Source: Mesotaenium endlicherianum
Lineage: Eukaryota; Streptophyta; Zygnematophyceae; Zygnematales; Mesotaeniaceae
Reading direction: 5' to 3'
Assembly: GCA_009602735.1 (NCBI GenBank)
Contig: WELA01007991.1
Span: forward strand, 160,981 to 224,980
Length of the DNA stretch: 64,000 nt
Shown here: one piece after another, positions 59,094 through 64,000 of the stretch
Layout: each line of letters opens with the position of its first letter
Numbering within the stretch: the first letter of the stretch is position 1
The notes under the pieces: generated by a model
The model's input: the letters and a program-made list of their open reading frames with translations, nothing else
Told to the model about the DNA's origin: nothing
Database searches by the model: none
Translations under genes and position numbers: made by a program

Positions 59094-60218
59094 ATGAAAG
59101 ATTTTAAATCCGGAAACTATATAAACCAAGGATATTATAAAAGTTTTCAGCCAGATTTTGTCGATAGGCAATGGTATGTTGATAATATGGAAATTCTGCA
59201 ATTGCTAAGTCAAGCAGATCGTGAATTAGGAAGATTGGATATGTATTCTAATTATATTCCTAATATAGAACTGTTTATAAGCATGCATGTTCTGAAAGAG
59301 GCGACACAAAGCAGCAAGATTGAGGGTACGCAAACGGATATCGAAGAGGCGCTATTAGACAAGGAAGATGTTCCGTTAGACAAAAGGGATGATTGGGAAG
59401 AGGTACAGAATTATATCAATGCAATGGATGTTGCTGTAAAAGCTTTAGATCAATTGCCATTTTCATCACGTTTGATAAGGGAAACGCATAAGGTATTAAT
59501 GCAGGGTGTGCGTGGCTCCAAAAAACAACCTGGAGAATTTCGATCAAGCCAGAATTGGATAGGAGGAGCCAGTATCAATGACGCTATTTTCGTTCCACCG
59601 ATACATACAAGTATTCAGGAGTTGATGGCAGATATAGAAAAGTTTGTTCATGATGACTCCAAATACTTACCAGAATTGCTGAAAATTGGAATTGTTCATT
59701 ATCAATTTGAAACAATCCACCCTTTCTTAGATGGTAATGGCCGTGTTGGAAGATTAATGATACCATTATATTTAGTGAGCAAAGGAATACTTCGTAAGCC
59801 AATATTGTACTTGTCAGATTTTTTGGAAAGAAACAGAACACATTATTATGATAATTTAATGAGAGCAAGGGAGCGGAATGATATAGATCAATGGTTGAAG
59901 TTCTTTCTGGTAGGAATCATTGAAACAGCGAAAAATGGTATTGCGACATTCGACAACATTTTGGGATTACAAAAACAAGTTGAAGGAAAGGTACAAACCT
60001 TAGGTAGTAGAGCCGCAAATGCCCAGAAAGTAATTAATCAGTTATATCATAAGCCTATAGTTAATGCTGAAAAGGTTGCTGGAATTGCTGAAATATCCCT
60101 TCCATCAGCATACTTGCTTATAAAGGAATTGGAGCGACTAGAAATATTAAAAGAAATTACTGGAGGGCAGAGGAAGAAAGTGTATGTTTTTGATGATTAC
60201 TTAAGGATATTCAAATAG
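59094..60218 (+). CDS. Fic family protein (AMP-transferase type, with N-terminal inhibitory helix)
   Basis: A 374-residue Fic protein. The inhibitory motif SSKIEG (residues 73-78, S-x-x-x-E-G) lies before the Fic core, as in class II Fic proteins. The active-site motif HPFLDGNGRVGR near residue 208 is complete, so NMP transfer is expected. The C-terminal region (NAEKVAGIAEISLPSAYLLIKELERLEIL) is a winged helix that could bind DNA. AT-rich codon use suggests horizontal transfer. Substrate unknown. Confidence 0.92.
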   Translation: MKDFKSGNYINQGYYKSFQPDFVDRQWYVDNMEILQLLSQADRELGRLDMYSNYIPNIELFISMHVLKEATQSSKIEGTQTDIEEALLDKEDVPLDKRDDWEEVQNYINAMDVAVKALDQLPFSSRLIRETHKVLMQGVRGSKKQPGEFRSSQNWIGGASINDAIFVPPIHTSIQELMADIEKFVHDDSKYLPELLKIGIVHYQFETIHPFLDGNGRVGRLMIPLYLVSKGILRKPILYLSDFLERNRTHYYDNLMRARERNDIDQWLKFFLVGIIETAKNGIATFDNILGLQKQVEGKVQTLGSRAANAQKVINQLYHKPIVNAEKVAGIAEISLPSAYLLIKELERLEILKEITGGQRKKVYVFDDYLRIFK

Positions 60219-60569
60219 AAATACATCGTTTTAAACACCTACAGAATAATACTGTCTGCTTGATTGAAACCAGTTACTATTCCTGGACTAATTCCCCTGA
60301 AACCCACTAGAATCAGCCCAAGTCATTTTTTGTATCGGTAAATAAACCTCGTCATCCAGCAAGACGGGAAAAACTGGAGATCGCCAAGATTGAGGCCAGT
60401 ATCACAGGAAAGATCAGAACGAAGGTAAATTTCTCTGAGCTGGCAGGAAAGGAACTGTTAACCATAACAGAAGCAATTTTTTCTTCCTTTTTGCACTTTC
60501 CTGTTGGTGATTAATAGAAATTATTCTATTTTAGCTTTAGAATAACGTTTGTTTGCCGAAGCAGAAAGA
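60219..60569. pseudogene. Gene remnant without start codon (60311-60514)
   Basis: The stretch holds one 67-codon open frame on the + strand from 60311 to a TAA at 60514. It reads KSFFVSVNKPRHPARREKLE, then IAKIEASITGKIRTKVNFSE, and ends FLHFPVGD. It has no ATG, GTG or TTG near its beginning and a stop codon directly before it. The codon use and amphipathic helix pattern look protein-like, so it may be the 3' end of a lost gene. I do not recognise the family. The rest of the stretch holds nothing I can support. Confidence 0.3.
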
Positions 60570-60815
60570 TTACAATGGCTTCTTAGGTAAAAAATCCTGG
60601 GGGCTGCATTTCAACACCTTTGCCAGATCATTGAGGTGTTTGACATTGTAATGGGTAGGATAATTGGGGCTCTCAATCTTACCAATGAAGCCAACAGACA
60701 TGTCAAGGGCATAAGCCAGATCAGCCTGGGACATACCCAGTCCGAGCCTTTTTTCCTTGACTTTTTCAATCACAAAGAGATCGACTTTCGTTTTATCCAC
60801 TTGCCTATTGGGCAT
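60570..60815 (-). CDS. XRE-family helix-turn-helix regulator
   Basis: An 81-residue DNA-binding protein. The HTH is LGLGMSQADLAYALDMSVGFIGKIES (residues 25-50), followed by HYNVKHLNDLAKVLKCSPQDFLP. The ATG at 60815 (MPNRQVDKTKVDL) is taken; a start 21 bases upstream (TTTTTCC-rich) is possible. It stands alone between gene remnants, and its target is unknown. Confidence 0.8.
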   Translation of the reverse strand: MPNRQVDKTKVDLFVIEKVKEKRLGLGMSQADLAYALDMSVGFIGKIESPNYPTHYNVKHLNDLAKVLKCSPQDFLPKKPL

Positions 60816-60836
60816 AATCAAAAGTGGAAAAAACAT

Positions 60837-61244
60837 TAACCCTGAACAATCACCTATGAGGAAGCGTTTATAAACGAGTGCATTAAATCACCATCTATGT
60901 AGCTATATCCTTCAAATGCGTGCCATGACCTTACATATTAACTTAGAAACGCTGATACGAAAGGGCCTTTTTCACAAAGAGGCACTGGACACTGTTTTGT
61001 GCCATTTTGTTAAAAGGCATCTTCGCGCTCAAAAAGAAGGCATTTCATTTCCTCGCTATCATTTTAAAGTCTGCCCCTTTACAAAAGACTTCCGAAAAAC
61101 CAGCAGGATCATCCTAATCTCCCCCAGGGTGCAGCGCTCTCGCGCCTGAAATCCCAATACGCAAAGAAGCCGAAAAACCCGGTATAGTAGGGCGGTCCCG
61201 TTCATTTTAGTCATCCATTTCCTCACTTACCTAACTGCAAAAAT
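60837..61244. other. About 400 bases without a well-supported gene
   Basis: One + strand ORF (60916-61149, 77 codons, MTLHINLETLIRKGLFHKEA near its start) is open, but it resembles no family I know and has no promoter or coupling. I treat it as uncertain. Nothing else convincing is present on either strand. Confidence 0.35.
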
Positions 61245-62597
61245 ATGCGCTACTTTTGCTTACTGCTATTGCTTTGCCCATGGCAAAGCCAAGCCCGAAC
61301 GAATTATCTCTCCCGCACCCTTTCCGGTATTACCCACTCAGCCGTGACTCCCTTTCAACCACTGGCTGATGTGAGCGTGTACCTGGTTAAGGGCAAACGC
61401 CCCGACTCTGTCAATGAGCTGGGGCCATTTAAACTGACCATCGGTGACACCATACCCGATGCACTTTGGCATCAAACATTACAAGTCGTAAACCACCCAC
61501 AGGGAAAGAAAACCATCAGGCTTGCCGATTATAAAGGCAAGTTGATCATACTGGATTTCTGGGCTACCTGGTGCGGCGCCTGTATCAAGGCCATGCCGAG
61601 GGTGCACCAGTTGCAGGAACAATTTCAAGACAATATGGTGGTACTGCCTGTCACAACGGAAGGGCGGGATAAAATTTCGGATTTCCTCAAAACAAACGCT
61701 ATCCTCAAACAGACAAACACAGCATCGGTTGTAGCCGATACAACGCTCGGCACCTACTTTCATCACAGAACAATACCCCATTGTATCTGGATAAGTCCCG
61801 GAGGACGTTTCCTGGTGCAATCGGGGCCTGAAGAAATCACTTCGCCAAATATAAAATCTGCGCTTGCCGAAACCGCCAATGGCATTATTAACAAAGTTGA
61901 ACTGAATGGTGAAAAGCCATTGTTTCTTGGCGGAGATATTGAACTGGACAGCAACTCATGTTACTCTATTTTCTATAAGGGACGATATGTCGGCCTGCCA
62001 AGTGGCAACCGATACAGAAGATACGGAGAAATATTAAGGGGCAGGGCCGTTACCAATCTGGAAATACTTGAGCTTTACGAAGCTGCCGTATTTCCGCTGT
62101 TTGAAAAAGCGGGATTGACATACAACCGGAAGCTGCTCATCCTTACAGTAAAAGATACAGCCGCAGTCCAGATGTCTTTCACTGATCCCAATAATGAAGT
62201 CCGAAACTTTTACAATTATGATTTGATCGTTCCCGTAAAGGCTGCCCGCAATTTATTTGCGTACATGCTCCAGGATTTAAATCGCTACTCGGCCTATCAT
62301 GGAAGCATTGAAACGAAAACAATCCCCTGCTTCATTATTCAAAAAAGCGGGGCGTCGGTTAGAACATCCGCCACCGGGGTTGCCATCGAAAAAGTGGTGA
62401 AAATATTAAACCAGTCCGAAGCTGTTAAACTGCCGGTGGTGAATGCTTCCGGTTTCAGCGGCAAGCTGGATTTACCCTTGCATGAACCGTTGGATTTTAA
62501 ATTAATCAAAAAGAAACTGCAAGCATACGGTTTGGAAATAGTTACCGGCAAAAGACCAATGCGTGTATTTGTTTTAGCTGATAAGGACGCTCAATGA
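61245..62597 (+). CDS. TlpA-like thioredoxin-domain protein
   Basis: A 450-residue exported protein with a signal peptide ending WQSQA. After about 80 residues of linker, a thioredoxin fold occupies residues 85-210 with LDFWATWCGACIKAMPRVHQ (CxxC redox site) and the cis-proline region FHHRTIPHCIWISPGG. The C-terminal 230 residues are a separate beta-rich domain of unknown role, with no further redox motif. It lies 45 bases upstream of a SusC-type receptor gene in the same direction and is probably co-transcribed, a common association in Bacteroidota. Confidence 0.85.
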   Translation: MRYFCLLLLLCPWQSQARTNYLSRTLSGITHSAVTPFQPLADVSVYLVKGKRPDSVNELGPFKLTIGDTIPDALWHQTLQVVNHPQGKKTIRLADYKGKLIILDFWATWCGACIKAMPRVHQLQEQFQDNMVVLPVTTEGRDKISDFLKTNAILKQTNTASVVADTTLGTYFHHRTIPHCIWISPGGRFLVQSGPEEITSPNIKSALAETANGIINKVELNGEKPLFLGGDIELDSNSCYSIFYKGRYVGLPSGNRYRRYGEILRGRAVTNLEILELYEAAVFPLFEKAGLTYNRKLLILTVKDTAAVQMSFTDPNNEVRNFYNYDLIVPVKAARNLFAYMLQDLNRYSAYHGSIETKTIPCFIIQKSGASVRTSATGVAIEKVVKILNQSEAVKLPVVNASGFSGKLDLPLHEPLDFKLIKKKLQAYGLEIVTGKRPMRVFVLADKDAQ

Positions 62598-62642
62598 CCA
62601 GGGCGCCAGTGACCCATTTTTTTAAACTTTTAAAAACTACCA

Positions 62643-64000
62643 ATGAGAATCTACTGTATCATAACAGCCTGCTGCCTCTTTGTATGCAGCATCACGAGCG
62701 GGCAGGTATCCGTTACGGGAACCGTGTTGTCCTACGCAACAGGCTTGCCGTTAACCGGCGCCACCGTACAATATGAAACAAAAAACACCCTCACCGACGA
62801 CCAGGGGAATTTCCGCATCGCTGTACATAAAGACAGCTTTACCTTAAAACTGTCTTTCTCCGGGTACACTACCTGGGAAAAAACCTACAGGGCTCCTTAT
62901 CCGAAGCATATAGACATTTTATTGGAACCACGGACCGCCTTGCTTTCAGAAGTTACCGTGTCAACCGGCTACCAAAAACTTCCCAAAGAACGCGCCACCG
63001 GGTCTTTTACCACGATCGGCGAGCAACTGTTCAATCAACAGGTAACCACCAACGTGATGGACAGGCTGGAAGCGATCGCTAACGGCTATTCCGTTTACAG
63101 GGGACAGAACGGGCAGCAACGCAATATGGTGCGGGGCATGAGCACTATCAAGGGTATGACCGATCCGCTGATTATCGTAGATAATTTTCCCTACGAGGGC
63201 GACCTGGCAAACATTAACCCGAATATGGTAGAAAGCATCACCATCCTGAAAGATGCCGCAGCGGCCTCCATATGGGGAACAAGGGCCGGAAACGGCGTCA
63301 TTGTTATTACCACCAAAAAGGGAAGCTTTAACAAGCCGCTGCAAATAGATTTCAGCGCCAACCTGACGACAACTGCGAAGCCCGATCTTTTTTATCTGAA
63401 ACCGATTAGTCCTTCGGATTTTATTGATGTGGAGGAGTTATTGTATAAGAAAGGTTATTACAATTTCTGGATCAATTCTCCAGACAGGCCGGCCCTCACA
63501 CCGGTTATTGAGCTGCTGATACAAAAAGAAAACGGAGCCATCACGGCGGATGACTACCAGCAAAAAACCGCTGCGCTCCGTAAGATCGATGTAAGAAACG
63601 AATTTGCGAAGTATGTGTACCGTAAGGCTTTTAACCAGCAGTATTTTTTGAATCTTTCGGGTGGAGGCTCCCATCATAGCTGGATATTTTCTTCCGGTGT
63701 TGACCGCAACATCAGCAATCTGGATGCAAAAGATAGCCGTATCAACCTTCGCTTTAGCCATACGTACAAACCATTTAAAAAATGGACATTCACCACTTCG
63801 TTGCTTTATACGCTGGCATCACAAACCAACGGCAGGCCCGGTTACGGAAGCATTTCCACCGCCAGCGGTGCCTTATATCCCTACGCCCGGTTCCGGGATG
63901 AAGGTGGTGCGCCGCTTTCCATTATGAAGGACTACCGGCAACCCTATATTGACAGCGCCGGGGGAGGAAGGCTGCTGAACTGGAACTATTACCCGGCGGA
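62643..64000 (+). CDS. SusC/RagA-type TonB-dependent outer membrane receptor (N-terminal part, runs off the window)
   Basis: The frame is open from the ATG at 62643 to the right edge (452 codons), so only the N-terminal part is seen. It has a signal peptide (MRIYCIITACCLFVCSITSG) and a carboxypeptidase-regulatory-like domain (LTGATVQYETKNTLTDDQGNF). The plug domain (VDNFPYEGDLANINPNMVES then ITILKDAAAASIWGTRAGNG, ending VIVITTKKG) is the SusC signature. The beginning of the beta-barrel follows. The receptor would import a nutrient, powered by TonB-ExbB-ExbD. A SusD partner is expected downstream. Confidence 0.93.
   Translation, partial: MRIYCIITACCLFVCSITSGQVSVTGTVLSYATGLPLTGATVQYETKNTLTDDQGNFRIAVHKDSFTLKLSFSGYTTWEKTYRAPYPKHIDILLEPRTALLSEVTVSTGYQKLPKERATGSFTTIGEQLFNQQVTTNVMDRLEAIANGYSVYRGQNGQQRNMVRGMSTIKGMTDPLIIVDNFPYEGDLANINPNMVESITILKDAAAASIWGTRAGNGVIVITTKKGSFNKPLQIDFSANLTTTAKPDLFYLKPISPSDFIDVEELLYKKGYYNFWINSPDRPALTPVIELLIQKENGAITADDYQQKTAALRKIDVRNEFAKYVYRKAFNQQYFLNLSGGGSHHSWIFSSGVDRNISNLDAKDSRINLRFSHTYKPFKKWTFTTSLLYTLASQTNGRPGYGSISTASGALYPYARFRDEGGAPLSIMKDYRQPYIDSAGGGRLLNWNYYPA

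Overview
The window comes from a member of the Bacteroidota, most likely the family Chitinophagaceae. The reasons are: a fused LpxC/FabZ protein, a PorX-type regulator of type IX secretion, a single-chain glycyl-tRNA synthetase, an ExbB-ExbD-ExbD-TonB operon, a SusC-type TonB receptor, DUF4251 and HYC_CC_PP proteins, and many TAnnTTTG promoter -7 boxes. Family and product names rest on recognising motifs by eye; no database search was run.

Layout. 0-10.5 kb: the end of a sensor kinase, an ABC ATPase, a lipid A block (lpxD, lpxC-fabZ, lpxA), an HD phosphohydrolase divergent from porX, a metallo-beta-lactamase-fold hydrolase, a helix-hairpin-helix protein and an acyl-CoA dehydrogenase. 10.5-15.5 kb: a protein quality block (clpX, two clpP genes, trigger factor), then a decayed VapBC module. 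15.5-18.6 kb: a sigma factor, a membrane-anchored HEAT-repeat protein and two DUF4097-like exported proteins. 18.7-26.7 kb: a heavy-metal (Cu/Ag type) efflux locus with a small Cys-rich protein, a periplasmic HMA protein, a CusA pump split into two ORFs, a TolC-like channel and two adaptors. 26.7-35.5 kb: a broken nucleotidyltransferase pair, a DUF4251 protein and a second RND tripartite pump with its own two-component system. The two operons of that system share a nearly identical upstream site. 35.5-38.5 kb: two tandem sulfatases.

38.5-40.4 kb: a three-gene toxin-antitoxin module in which HipA is divided into a separate N-terminal domain and a kinase (hipB-hipS-hipT order, HipBST-like). It is preceded by three evenly spaced TTATAT-N8-ATATAA dyads and followed by tRNA-Leu(TAG). 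I regard this as the most interesting system in the window. 40.4-50.4 kb: a serine hydrolase pseudogene, a DEAD-box helicase, a free-Met-sulfoxide reductase, a flippase, an MbnH/MbnP-like copper protein pair downstream of arfB, dtd, a MazG-like protein, glyS and an FNR-type reductase. This stretch is dotted with copies of a palindromic intergenic repeat, of which seven loci occur in the window. 50.4-58.8 kb: a large zinc metalloprotease, the Ton energising operon, a second tonB and mnmE. 58.8-64 kb: an AT-rich, accessory-looking segment with a Fic protein, gene remnants and an XRE regulator, followed by a thioredoxin-like protein and the start of a SusC-type receptor that runs off the window.

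Genome decay is visible at several points: truncated VapC, deleted nucleotidyltransferase, deleted serine hydrolase and the split CusA.
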